Part shown: positions 7,001 to 12,710 of the stretch, piece after piece
How the letters are laid out: each line of letters begins with the position of its first letter
How positions within the stretch are numbered: the first letter of the stretch is position 1
From: Fischerella sp.
GTDB lineage: Bacteria > Cyanobacteriota > Cyanobacteriia > Cyanobacteriales > Nostocaceae
Direction: 5' to 3'
Length of the DNA stretch: 12,710 nt
Assembly: GCA_026419705.1 (NCBI GenBank)
Contig: JANZYY010000078.1
Location: 274-12,983 of the forward strand
The notes under the pieces: model-generated
Told to the model about the DNA's origin: nothing
Database searches by the model: none
The model's input: only the letters and a program-made list of their open reading frames with translations
Made by a program: the position numbers and the translations under genes

Positions 7001-10000
7001 ACCTGTCATCCGCAGCGGCTCTTGGGATTCATCGCGTTCAAATACCTGAGCGCGAGACTGTATCCATTTCCATTCACCGGATTTAGAACGCATGCGAAAT
7101 TCTACTTCATAGGCAGGACTTTCACCGCGAAGATAGGCATCTAATGCCAATTTGATTACTTCTGCATCCTCCGGATGTACCAACTGCTGAAAAGCTTGAG
7201 AATCATCTCCTATTTCCTGTTCTTCATATCCCAGCATTCTCTTCCACCGCCAATCGCGGTAAACTTTGCCAGTTTTGACCTTCCAATCCCACAATCCTAA
7301 ATCGCTAGCCTCTAATGCCAGTTGCAAACGTTCTTCGCTTTGGCGATGGGCAGATTCTACCTGTTTGCGTTGAATGAGCGCACCTAATTGCGCCGCAACA
7401 GTACTCACTAAATATAGCAAGCGCCGATCTACTGCACTGGGGCTGCGTTTAAAGAATGCCAACACTGCTACCACTTCATTGCCAGCTAAAATGGGAACGG
7501 CAAAACCAGCTTTTAATCCGATTTGCGCTGCTTGTTGCGGCCGCGTAAATTCAGATTCTGCAACTTCAGAAACATCTTCTATCCATTCTGGTTGTTTGTT
7601 GCGCCAAACTCGCCCTAGCAGTCCCACACCTTTTTCCAATCTGACCAATTGGCTATATCGGCAAAGTTCTTCTAAACAACTATCTTGTCCGTACCAACCA
7701 AGGCTATACTCCAAAGCACTGCCATTTTCACTTGGTATCCACGCTTCGCCGAAATCCCAGTTGATAGTGGTGCAAATTAAGCGCAAAACAAGGACTAGGG
7801 CATTATCTACGTCTACAGCGCGACTGATGGCTTGGGTTGTTACCAGCAACAGGCGGCTTTCATTTTCTGCTTGCTTGCGTTCTGTTATGTCACGAGCAGT
7901 TCCGAGTAAATACTGTTGTCCGTCAATCTCAATCAATTCTGCACTGAACAGTGTTGTTCTGATTTCCCCACTCGCACTACGAAAATCAACCTCATGGTTG
8001 CGGATTGCTTTTGTTTGGTGCAAAATCTCAACCAATCTAGTGCACTCTTCTAGATTCACCCAAATATCCAATTCTTTGTAGGTGCGGTCAATTACCTGGG
8101 AACGAGAATAACCAAAAAATTTACAGAAGCTATCGTTAACTTCGATGTAGCGTACTTCTGGAAAAGTAGTGAGGGCGATGGGGTCAGGAGATGAGCGAAA
8201 AGCTGAGGCTAACTTGGCTTCGGATTGTCGCAGTGCTGCTTCTGTTCGTCGTCGTTCTCGCGCTTCTAGTACCAAAGAAACTAAATTACTGAGGGAACGA
8301 GCAAAATTCTGGTCTTCTGGTGTCCAATTACGAGGAGCACCTACGTGTTCCAAACATAAAACACCTACCGTTACACCCGCAAGCTTCACAGGTGTATCGA
8401 GCATCGCAGCAATTCCCAATGGAGTTAAATAAGACTGGGAAAATTCTCTCGTTCTGGGATCGGTGTGAGCATCTGTGGCTGCAATTGGTTGGTCTTGCTG
8501 CAAGGCTTGAAAATAAGCTGGGTAATTTGCCACTAACAGAGAAAATCCATCACTGTGCTGATTATGAGTCTTGTCAAATAGGTCGAAGCACTGAATCTGT
8601 GTGCGTGTTTTGTCGTATAGCCAGACGCTGGCTCGGGCTACCTCAATGTTATTGGCTCCTGCTTCTGTGATTCTACTTAAAGCAGCTTTCAAATCGCCTT
8701 GATAAAGCAGCTGATTTTTTGCCAGTTCCGTCAATACGAGGTTATGCTTGCTGAGCTTGTCGGCGCTCTCTTTTATTGCTTGTTCTGCTCGTTTGCGCTC
8801 TGTGATATTTGTAGCTGTACCTGTAACTCCAACAATTTTACCTTCTTCATCCTGGACGGCGATCGCATTAAACATTAGGTAAAGTTGACTACCATCTTTA
8901 TGAATGCAGGTAGTTTCATACTGAAAGACAGATTCGCCATCAAGAATACCTCGGAAGGCTTCCAAGTCTCTAGCAACATTTGCCGGCAATATAAAATCAG
9001 TGAAGGGACGCCCAAGCATTTCTTCGGGTTCGTAACCGTAAATCTGTTTGACGGCGGCGTTGACAAAGGTAATCAACCCTTGCGAATCCACCGACCAAAT
9101 CATGTCTTGGGATGTCTCAACCAGGCGGCGATATTTACTTTCGCTTTCTTTAGTAGCTGCTTCGGCGCTGAGGCGATCGCGAATTTCTCGCTGGAGTTGG
9201 AGGTTTTGCCGATCTAATTCCCAACGGGCTTGTTTTTCTTGTTCTAGCAGTTGAGCTTGGGCGATCGCTATTCCCAGTTGCGCGGCGATGGACTCTAATA
9301 GTTCAATTTCCTCTTGAGTCCAGTCCCGATAGCGATCGCACTGATGCAAACCAATGGCGCCATTTGGTTTACCTTTATATGATGTGCGTACTGCCAGCAT
9401 GGACTTCAGACCGATCTTTTGGCTAATCGCCTTGGTTGTCTGCAACAGCGGATCGGTATAGACATTGTTCGAGGCGATCGCTTGATCTTGTGAAAATACC
9501 TGTTGAGCATGCAGGTTATTCGTCACGGGTACTTCCACATTCATGAGTGAGGTAACACCAGGTGCAAGATATTCACCCACTAACTGCATTCTAGGAGTTG
9601 GTTCGCTGATGTAGGTACGAATCAGTGCACGACTGACACCAAAAACCTGACCTATTTGTATGGCAGCTGTCTCAAAGATTTTTTGGCTGTCTAACTCGGA
9701 ACGAATTTTATCTGTTATTTCTCTGAGAACTTCTAGGAAGCGTTTGCGAGATTTTTGGGCTGCTTCAATGCGCTGGCGTTCTTGTATCTCCCAAAGCAGT
9801 TGCTTGTTTTGCTCTTTGAGCTGCTTTTGTAATTTTTGGATGGTGAGCTGATTTTCTACACGCGCTAGAACTTCTTCGGCTTGCAGTGGTTTGGTGATAT
9901 AGTCAAAAGCACCTAACTCGAAAGCTTTGACTTTTTCAGAAACTTCGTCTACGACACTGAGAAAAATTATTGGAATACCCTGAGTTTTACTGTGGGCTTT

Positions 10001-10213
10001 CAGTTGCTTGCAAACTTCATAGCCACTCATTTCTGGCATGATAATGTCCAGTAAAATCAAATCCGGAGGAGAAGCCAGCGCTGCATTAATTGCCAATCGT
10101 CCGGAAATTGCTCTTTGAACTTTGTAACCTTTGGGAATGAGGATATCGGATAAAAAATGTAAATTTTCCGGCTTATCGTCAACTAACAAGATTTTTATCT
10201 GCTCGGTATTCAT
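4070..10213 (-). CDS. Multi-sensor hybrid histidine kinase (REC, nine GAF/PAS modules, HisKA-HATPase, REC)
   Basis: This is a soluble sensor kinase of 2047 residues with no membrane segments. In order: receiver 5-125 (Asp56, Ser86, Lys108); a short coiled coil; GAF 165-322; PAS 360-473; GAF 490-650; PAS 665-780; GAF 785-950; PAS 960-1080; PAS 1090-1207; PAS 1215-1335; a cyanobacteriochrome-like GAF 1355-1537 (Cys1472); HisKA with His1569 in MSHELRTPLNAILGF; HATPase with N-box Asn1683/Asn1687, G1 DTGPGI (1732-1737) and G2 GTGLGL (1761-1766); a second receiver 1826-1950 (Asp1832/Asp1833, Asp1876, Thr1914, Lys1936); and a helical tail to 2047. PAS modules mostly end in the PAC signature D/NITERK. 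Phosphate should pass from His1569 to Asp1876 and then to an Hpt protein. Its ligands are unknown. Heptad-repeat DNA is translated at residues 1703-1723 and about 1892-1907. The ATG at 10213 lies six residues before the receiver; no Shine-Dalgarno sequence is seen. Confidence 0.95.
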   Translation of the reverse strand: MNTEQIKILLVDDKPENLHFLSDILIPKGYKVQRAISGRLAINAALASPPDLILLDIIMPEMSGYEVCKQLKAHSKTQGIPIIFLSVVDEVSEKVKAFELGAFDYITKPLQAEEVLARVENQLTIQKLQKQLKEQNKQLLWEIQERQRIEAAQKSRKRFLEVLREITDKIRSELDSQKIFETAAIQIGQVFGVSRALIRTYISEPTPRMQLVGEYLAPGVTSLMNVEVPVTNNLHAQQVFSQDQAIASNNVYTDPLLQTTKAISQKIGLKSMLAVRTSYKGKPNGAIGLHQCDRYRDWTQEEIELLESIAAQLGIAIAQAQLLEQEKQARWELDRQNLQLQREIRDRLSAEAATKESESKYRRLVETSQDMIWSVDSQGLITFVNAAVKQIYGYEPEEMLGRPFTDFILPANVARDLEAFRGILDGESVFQYETTCIHKDGSQLYLMFNAIAVQDEEGKIVGVTGTATNITERKRAEQAIKESADKLSKHNLVLTELAKNQLLYQGDLKAALSRITEAGANNIEVARASVWLYDKTRTQIQCFDLFDKTHNQHSDGFSLLVANYPAYFQALQQDQPIAATDAHTDPRTREFSQSYLTPLGIAAMLDTPVKLAGVTVGVLCLEHVGAPRNWTPEDQNFARSLSNLVSLVLEARERRRTEAALRQSEAKLASAFRSSPDPIALTTFPEVRYIEVNDSFCKFFGYSRSQVIDRTYKELDIWVNLEECTRLVEILHQTKAIRNHEVDFRSASGEIRTTLFSAELIEIDGQQYLLGTARDITERKQAENESRLLLVTTQAISRAVDVDNALVLVLRLICTTINWDFGEAWIPSENGSALEYSLGWYGQDSCLEELCRYSQLVRLEKGVGLLGRVWRNKQPEWIEDVSEVAESEFTRPQQAAQIGLKAGFAVPILAGNEVVAVLAFFKRSPSAVDRRLLYLVSTVAAQLGALIQRKQVESAHRQSEERLQLALEASDLGLWDWKVKTGKVYRDWRWKRMLGYEEQEIGDDSQAFQQLVHPEDAEVIKLALDAYLRGESPAYEVEFRMRSKSGEWKWIQSRAQVFERDESQEPLRMTGTHKDITERKTLERELALREARLNAFFSCAPVGMNILDHQLRYVQINQILADIHGIPQQEHIGKTIHEIIPQIAPLVVPFYEQVLQTGKPIMNVEVSGSLPQQSDSVRHFLASYFPIPGDDNSPSGVGTVVLEITDRKQAELALQESQRRYQTLAEASPVGIFHTDSCGNYLYVNQRWSEITGLSVEAGLGNSWTSAIHADDRDRVFAKWQETIAAKKPFYFEYRFVHSNSNIVWVISQALPELGDDNELKGYVGTVTDITERKLAEDASRESAEREKAIAQVIQRMRRTLDIETIFTATTEELRQVLNCDRVVVYRFNPDWSGEFVAESVGSGWVSLIEQHDRDNSSESAIQNERCIVQTLNSTDNHVLDTYLQETQGGVYTRGASFLCVPDIYTAGFDPCYINLLEQFQVRAYITVPIFCGNQLWGLLASYQNSAPRQWKKGEINIAVQIGNQLGVALQQAELLTQTQRQSQALQQAVIAADAANRAKSEFLANMSHELRTPLNAILGFTQVMSRDRTLSTEHQQNLRIINRAGEHLLNLINDILEMSKIEAGRTTLNLSSFDLIHLLDNLQEMLHIRAAAKGLELMFEYAPDLPRYVKTDASKLRQVLLNLLGNAIKFTETGSVTLRVSSAINHLSFVNDQKLRTNNQGQMTINFEITDTGPGISPEEFTQLFQAFGQTETGRKSQQGTGLGLAISRKYVQLMGGEISVNSTIGVGSTFAFYIQISLVPASEIKTTITAHRQVISLAPDQGEYRILVVDDANDSRWPLVKLLTSIGFSVREAANGAEAISVWESWQPHLIFMDMRMPVMDGYEATREIKARAMGNGKETISNSQTIIIALTANAFEEQRQAMMAAGCDDFINKPFREELLLEIISQYLGVRYHYKEENNQIFKEKQTNTKQILNSTDLVALLSEMPSEWMTQVYHAAAQCSDDMILELLEQIPPEKSSLVDFIADLAKNFQFEKIMELTNTASS
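4490..4540 (-). repeat. Repeat-derived insertion in the terminal receiver of the large kinase
   Basis: Plus-strand heptads CCCATTG, CCCATTG and CCCTTGC occupy 4517-4537, followed on the coding strand by a short CCAATTCCCAA stretch. Together they encode about 16 residues around ARAMGNGKETISNSQ. They sit between the helix ending ATREIK and the strand TIIIALTANAF, a loop that is only a few residues long in typical receivers. Confidence 0.65.
5041..5096 (-). repeat. Heptad repeat translated within the HATPase domain
   Basis: Eight 7-base units can be read in order: TCATTTG, TCCTTGG, TTATTTG, TCCTGAG, TTTTTGG, TCATTCA, CAAATGA and CAAATGA. The ends form a perfect 9-base inverted repeat (TCATTTGTC at 5041-5049 and GACAAATGA at 5088-5096). 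The segment encodes residues 1706-1724 of the large kinase, between the strand VTLRVS and the G1 box. The paralogous smaller kinase is about 13 residues shorter here. Confidence 0.75.
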
Positions 10214-10358
10214 TTTTTATTTATATAAATAATCTTTCCGAAAATTTTAAATTAATAATTATTTATTTTCACCGGTCGTGTTTCGTAAGTTTCACACCAT
10301 ACCTTTATTTAAGTTAGCACCGTTACTGAACGTCGCTCCATGCTTGAGGGGACTCTTT
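10214..10358. other. AT-rich upstream region of the large kinase gene
   Basis: This stretch precedes the large kinase ATG. The 50 bases next to the start are very AT-rich and include the palindrome ATTTATATAAAT (10219-10230), whose TATATAAAT could serve as a -10-like element. I see no matching -35 box at a proper distance and no Shine-Dalgarno sequence. Together with the repeat at 10359-10442 it makes up the gap between the two kinase genes. Confidence 0.35.
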
Positions 10359-10442
10359 ACTGGGTACTAAGTACTGGTGATTGGGTACTGGGGATTAGGA
10401 ATTAGGAATCTAGTACCCAATCCCAATACCCAATACCCAGTT
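10359..10442. repeat. Intergenic heptad repeat forming a nested inverted repeat
   Basis: Eight forward heptads (ACTGGGT, ACTAAGT, ACTGGTG, ATTGGGT, ACTGGGG, ATTAGGA, ATTAGGA, ATCTAGT) are followed by four in the opposite sense (ACCCAAT, CCCAATA, CCCAATA, CCCAGTT). The two halves can pair. GATTGGGTACT (10379-10389) matches AGTACCCAATC (10412-10422) over 11 bases, and CTGGGTA (10360-10366) matches TACCCAG (10434-10440). It begins nine bases after the stop codon of the smaller kinase gene. A hairpin there could protect the transcript 3' end or slow polymerase, but no T-run follows on the coding strand, so it is not a standard intrinsic terminator. Confidence 0.8.
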
Positions 10443-10450
10443 CCTTTTAC

Positions 10451-12388
10451 TTATTTATTGATGATTTGTGCTGTTAGATTAACTATAATATCAAAACGAA
10501 AATCATTAATTAAAGATTTTAAACCCGCAAATAAACATTCCCGATCTTTTGGTATATCTTCAATTAGTTTGCAAATTAATTCTTCATTTACTTCATTAGA
10601 GGCTTGATATAAATCTCTGACCCAATTTAGAGGCATTAGAGCTAATTCTTGAAGCAAAAATGAATCTGGATAACGTTTATGGGCACTATTACTTATAACT
10701 GGCAATTGTTCATAAATATAACTCACCTCTAAATATTCTGCCATTTTTGCAAAGATGATTTCTTGAGAAAAAGGTTTGGAAACAAGATCGTCACAACCAA
10801 CTGCCAAAATTTCTCTTTGCCTCTCAATAGAGATGGTTGTAGTGAGGGCGATGATAATAGTATGCAGCGATGGGGTGTAGACGCTCTCCGGACGGCTGAC
10901 CGTAGGGTAGGGATGATGGGAAGAAAAGCTGCTTTCCTGTCTCTCCCTCTTCCTAATCTCTCTAATTGCATTCTCCATAAATGATATATGGGTGTTGATC
11001 CAGATTAGATGTGGTTGCCAACTTTCCCAAAAAGCGATCGCCTCTTGAGAATTTTCAGCTGTACGCACCACAAAACCTGTTCTTTCCAGCAATTTCACAA
11101 GTGATTTGGTGTTTTCTATAGTGTCATCAACTACAAGAATTCGATATACTGGTTGACCGGCTTGCAAACCAATCACTCGCTGCTGTTTGGCGATCGCTTC
11201 TGAAGCATCTACAACCGTAATTTTGATTTGAAACTTAAAAATAGATCCTTGACCTAAATTACTTTCTACAGTTATATTCCCTCCCATCATTTGTACAAAC
11301 TTACGGGTAATTGTCAAACCTAAACCAGTTCCTTCTCTAGATTTTTGTCCTACTTCTGTTTGTACAAAAGCATCAAATAATTTTTCAATTTCATCCTGTG
11401 CAATTCCACAACCAGTATCTTCGACCTCAAACAAAAGATAGGGTGAATTTTTTTCTACATATTCCATGCTCACCCGCAAGATTACAGTTCCGTTTTTAGT
11501 AAATTTAATCGCATTCTCAATGAGATTAATTAAACAACACCGCAACTTTTTTTTATCAGTTTTTATATATTGAGGAGTATTTGGTGCAATATTAAAGATC
11601 AGTTGATTTTTTTCCTGTGCGGCTTTGATCTGAAACATCTCTTCAATACTGTCAAGTAAGTAATAAAAATCAAAGCTACTTTCCTCAAGCCAAATTACAC
11701 CTGCTTCAATTTTGGAGAGTTCTAAAATATCATTAATTAATGCTAGTAAATGCTCACCACTACGATGGATAATTTTCAGGTTTTCCCGTACATCATCGCT
11801 TAAATCGAAGTCGCGGCTGATGAGTTGTGTCAAACCAAGAATAGCATTTAAGGGTGTTCGCAATTCATGGCTCATATTTGCTATGAAGTTACTCTTTGCT
11901 TGAGATGCTGCTGCTGCTGCTGCTTCTGCTTTGTATCTTTCTGCAATTTCCTTTTGTAGCTGTTGATTCTGTTGTTTAAGCTGTTGAGTTAGTCTTTGGA
12001 TGATAAGTTGATTTTCTACCCTTGCCAAAACTTCTTCTGCTTGAAATGGTTTGGTAATGTAGTCTACACCACCGATTTTGAAAGCTTTCACTTTGTCAAA
12101 AACATCATGAGATACACTCAGAAAAATGATTGGGATATGGGAAGTAACTTCATCAGCTTTCAGTTGTTGACAAACTTCATAGCCATCTATTTCTGGCATT
12201 TTGATATCCAGCAAAATTAGATCTGGTAAAGCCAATTTTGCAGTAGCCAAAACCATTGAGCCTTGAGTCAAACTCCAGACTGTATATCCATTATGGGATA
12301 GTGTAGCAAATATAGCTTGGAGATTTTCCAGGGAATCATCTACTATTAGGATTTTGCCTTTGCTTAATTGCTGTGAATTACTATCCAT
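10451..12388 (-). CDS. Hybrid histidine kinase (REC, HisKA, HATPase, pseudo-receiver)
   Basis: This is a soluble kinase of 645 residues without PAS or GAF domains. The first receiver (about 11-127) is intact, with Asp61 in LILLDIKMP and Lys113. A coiled coil with six consecutive Ala leads to HisKA, His174 in MSHELRTPLNAILGL. The HATPase has the N-box (Asn288/Asn292), G1 DTGCGI (324-329) and G2 GTGLGL (353-358), so kinase activity is expected. The second receiver (about 415-555) keeps Asp421/Asp422 and Lys538, but the phosphoacceptor is Asn465 (IWINTHIS), so it should not take phosphate. A helical tail matches that of the adjacent large kinase. The core is a paralogue of that protein without its sensory tower; input probably comes through the first receiver. 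I chose the ATG at 12388; a TTG at 12475 would add 29 residues and overlap the upstream gene. Confidence 0.93.
   Translation of the reverse strand: MDSNSQQLSKGKILIVDDSLENLQAIFATLSHNGYTVWSLTQGSMVLATAKLALPDLILLDIKMPEIDGYEVCQQLKADEVTSHIPIIFLSVSHDVFDKVKAFKIGGVDYITKPFQAEEVLARVENQLIIQRLTQQLKQQNQQLQKEIAERYKAEAAAAAASQAKSNFIANMSHELRTPLNAILGLTQLISRDFDLSDDVRENLKIIHRSGEHLLALINDILELSKIEAGVIWLEESSFDFYYLLDSIEEMFQIKAAQEKNQLIFNIAPNTPQYIKTDKKKLRCCLINLIENAIKFTKNGTVILRVSMEYVEKNSPYLLFEVEDTGCGIAQDEIEKLFDAFVQTEVGQKSREGTGLGLTITRKFVQMMGGNITVESNLGQGSIFKFQIKITVVDASEAIAKQQRVIGLQAGQPVYRILVVDDTIENTKSLVKLLERTGFVVRTAENSQEAIAFWESWQPHLIWINTHISFMENAIREIRKRERQESSFSSHHPYPTVSRPESVYTPSLHTIIIALTTTISIERQREILAVGCDDLVSKPFSQEIIFAKMAEYLEVSYIYEQLPVISNSAHKRYPDSFLLQELALMPLNWVRDLYQASNEVNEELICKLIEDIPKDRECLFAGLKSLINDFRFDIIVNLTAQIINK
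10862..10945 (-). repeat. Non-heptad insertion in the pseudo-receiver loop
   Basis: This segment encodes about 28 residues (including SSHHPYPTVSRPESVYT) between the helix NAIREIRK and the strand TIIIALT, where receivers normally have a short loop. On the plus strand it contains GTAGACGCTCTCCGG and a small palindrome ACGG-CTGA-CCGT followed by AGGGTAGGGATG. That resembles dispersed palindromic elements seen between genes in Nostocales; the family assignment rests on memory of such elements and is tentative. Confidence 0.4.
11906..11923 (-). repeat. Trinucleotide microsatellite, six GCA codons
   Basis: Six tandem TGC triplets on the plus strand read as GCA Ala codons in the smaller kinase gene. 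They encode an Ala run in the helix between the first receiver and HisKA. Imperfect further copies (TTC, TGC) follow directly. Confidence 0.85.
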
Positions 12389-12431
12389 GACGTCGATGAA
12401 ACTATTAATATAGCTTTCACATTTACATGAT

Positions 12432-12632
12432 TTAGAAACGCCACCAAGTTCTTTGCAGGTGACCAAGAATACCAACTGCGATCGTTGCTAGGAACAACAG
12501 TAAAATCACTCCTCCAGGAATAAAGGTGAGTATACCCAAGCCTCTTAATACCCAAACAGCGACCGTAATACCGAGAAAGATGCCAAAAACCTGGGTTAAT
12601 CTATGATTTAATTTTGATGAAGATGGACTCAC
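12432..12632 (-). CDS. Small protein with two predicted membrane helices
   Basis: The product is 66 residues and I do not recognise a named family. A polar N terminus (MSPSSSKLNHR) is followed by two hydrophobic stretches, about 13-36 and 37-57, separated only by a Pro-Gly turn (FIPGG), and an aromatic basic end (RTWWRF). This predicts a helical hairpin in a membrane; there is no signal-peptide cleavage site. The start is GTG, supported by AGAGGT eight bases upstream, a good Shine-Dalgarno match. The gene ends 43 bases before the ATG of the hybrid kinase gene, so the two may share a transcript. Function is unknown; a link to the kinase is only suggested by position. Confidence 0.7.
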   Translation of the reverse strand: MSPSSSKLNHRLTQVFGIFLGITVAVWVLRGLGILTFIPGGVILLLFLATIAVGILGHLQRTWWRF

Positions 12633-12637
12633 GTAAT

Positions 12638-12644
12638 TTACCTC
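12638..12644 (-). promoter_or_regulatory. Ribosome binding site deciding the GTG start of the small membrane protein
   Basis: On the coding strand the sequence AGAGGT lies about eight bases before GTG at 12632. It is one of the few convincing Shine-Dalgarno matches in the window and supports the GTG start over later codons. Confidence 0.55.
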
Positions 12645-12652
12645 TTGACTTT

Positions 12653-12708
12653 AGGGATTAGGGATTGGGGACTGGTGACTAGGGAAAGGGGACAAGGGAG
12701 ACAAGGAG
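12653..12708. repeat. Heptameric short tandem repeat, eight units
   Basis: Eight consecutive 7-base units fill the end of the window: AGGGATT, AGGGATT, GGGGACT, GGTGACT, AGGGAAA, GGGGACA, AGGGAGA and CAAGGAG. It lies 20 bases upstream of the small membrane-protein gene and may continue beyond the edge. Confidence 0.85.
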
Positions 12709-12710
12709 GG

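Larger units (their letters stand above)
674..11197. repeat. Dispersed HIP1 octamers (GCGATCGC)
   Basis: The octamer GCGATCGC starts at about 674, 775, 1410, 2984, 3066, 3266, 6068, 6389, 8859, 9173, 9261, 9332, 9474, 11034 and 11190. A random 12.7 kb sequence would hold about 0.2 copies. HIP1 abundance is a cyanobacterial genome signature. All copies lie inside genes; none is in an intergenic gap. Confidence 0.9.

Noticed and set aside
7374..8081. A 235-codon open frame on the plus strand opposite the large kinase gene
   Set aside because: It is fully antisense to well-conserved GAF and PAS coding sequence, is rich in Ser, Arg and Ala as expected of a mirror frame, and shows no domain or ribosome binding site.
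10359..10442. CRISPR array or insertion-sequence end
   Set aside because: The 7-base periodicity without spacers is typical of cyanobacterial STRR; there are no spacers of uniform length, no transposase and no target-site duplication.
12389..12475. N-terminal extension of the smaller kinase from a TTG codon
   Set aside because: The extra 29 residues are unlike a receiver start and overlap the upstream gene; the ATG at 12388 gives the normal short lead into the receiver.
12364..12555. A 63-codon minus-strand frame overlapping both the small membrane protein and the kinase start
   Set aside because: It conflicts with two better-supported genes in other frames and its product has no recognisable features.

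Overview
The window looks like a chromosomal stretch of a filamentous, Nostocales-type cyanobacterium. The evidence is about 15 copies of the HIP1 octamer GCGATCGC in 12.7 kb (fewer than one expected by chance), several blocks of heptameric short tandem repeats (STRR) of the kind known from heterocyst-forming cyanobacteria, and very large multi-sensor GAF/PAS hybrid histidine kinases. The exact genus cannot be fixed from the sequence alone.

All six confident genes lie on the minus strand, so transcription runs from high to low coordinates. In transcription order they are: a 66-residue protein with two membrane helices (12632-12432); a 645-residue hybrid histidine kinase, REC-HisKA-HATPase-REC plus a helical tail (12388-10451); a 2047-residue hybrid kinase with the same ends and nine GAF/PAS modules in between (10213-4070); the urease nickel chaperone gene ureE (3814-3371); ureF, overlapping it (3393-2704); and, 29 bases further on, an 802-residue multidomain response regulator, REC-winged helix-Hpt-REC-REC-GGDEF (2674-266). 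Positions 1-198 hold an open minus-strand frame running off the edge that I cannot identify.

The two kinases are clearly paralogous. The larger looks like the smaller with a tower of sensory domains between its first receiver and its kinase core. Both are soluble, and neither has an obvious phosphorylatable Hpt domain, whereas the response regulator carries one with an intact His. A relay from the kinases through that Hpt to DNA binding is therefore plausible but is inference. ureE and ureF would mature a nickel urease whose structural genes are not in the window; ureG does not follow ureF here.

The main oddities are repeat-derived insertions inside coding regions and degenerate signalling domains. 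Heptad repeats are translated in three places: the response-regulator linker, an ATPase loop and a receiver loop. A different, non-heptad sequence fills the same receiver loop of the smaller kinase. That receiver has Asn in place of the phosphoacceptor Asp. The GGDEF domain reads GGTEF and has lost its inhibitory-site Arg. The last GAF domain of the large kinase resembles a cyanobacteriochrome, with a Cys-Tyr where Cys-His is usual. I see no mobile element with a transposase, no CRISPR array, no RNA gene and no clearly novel multi-gene system.
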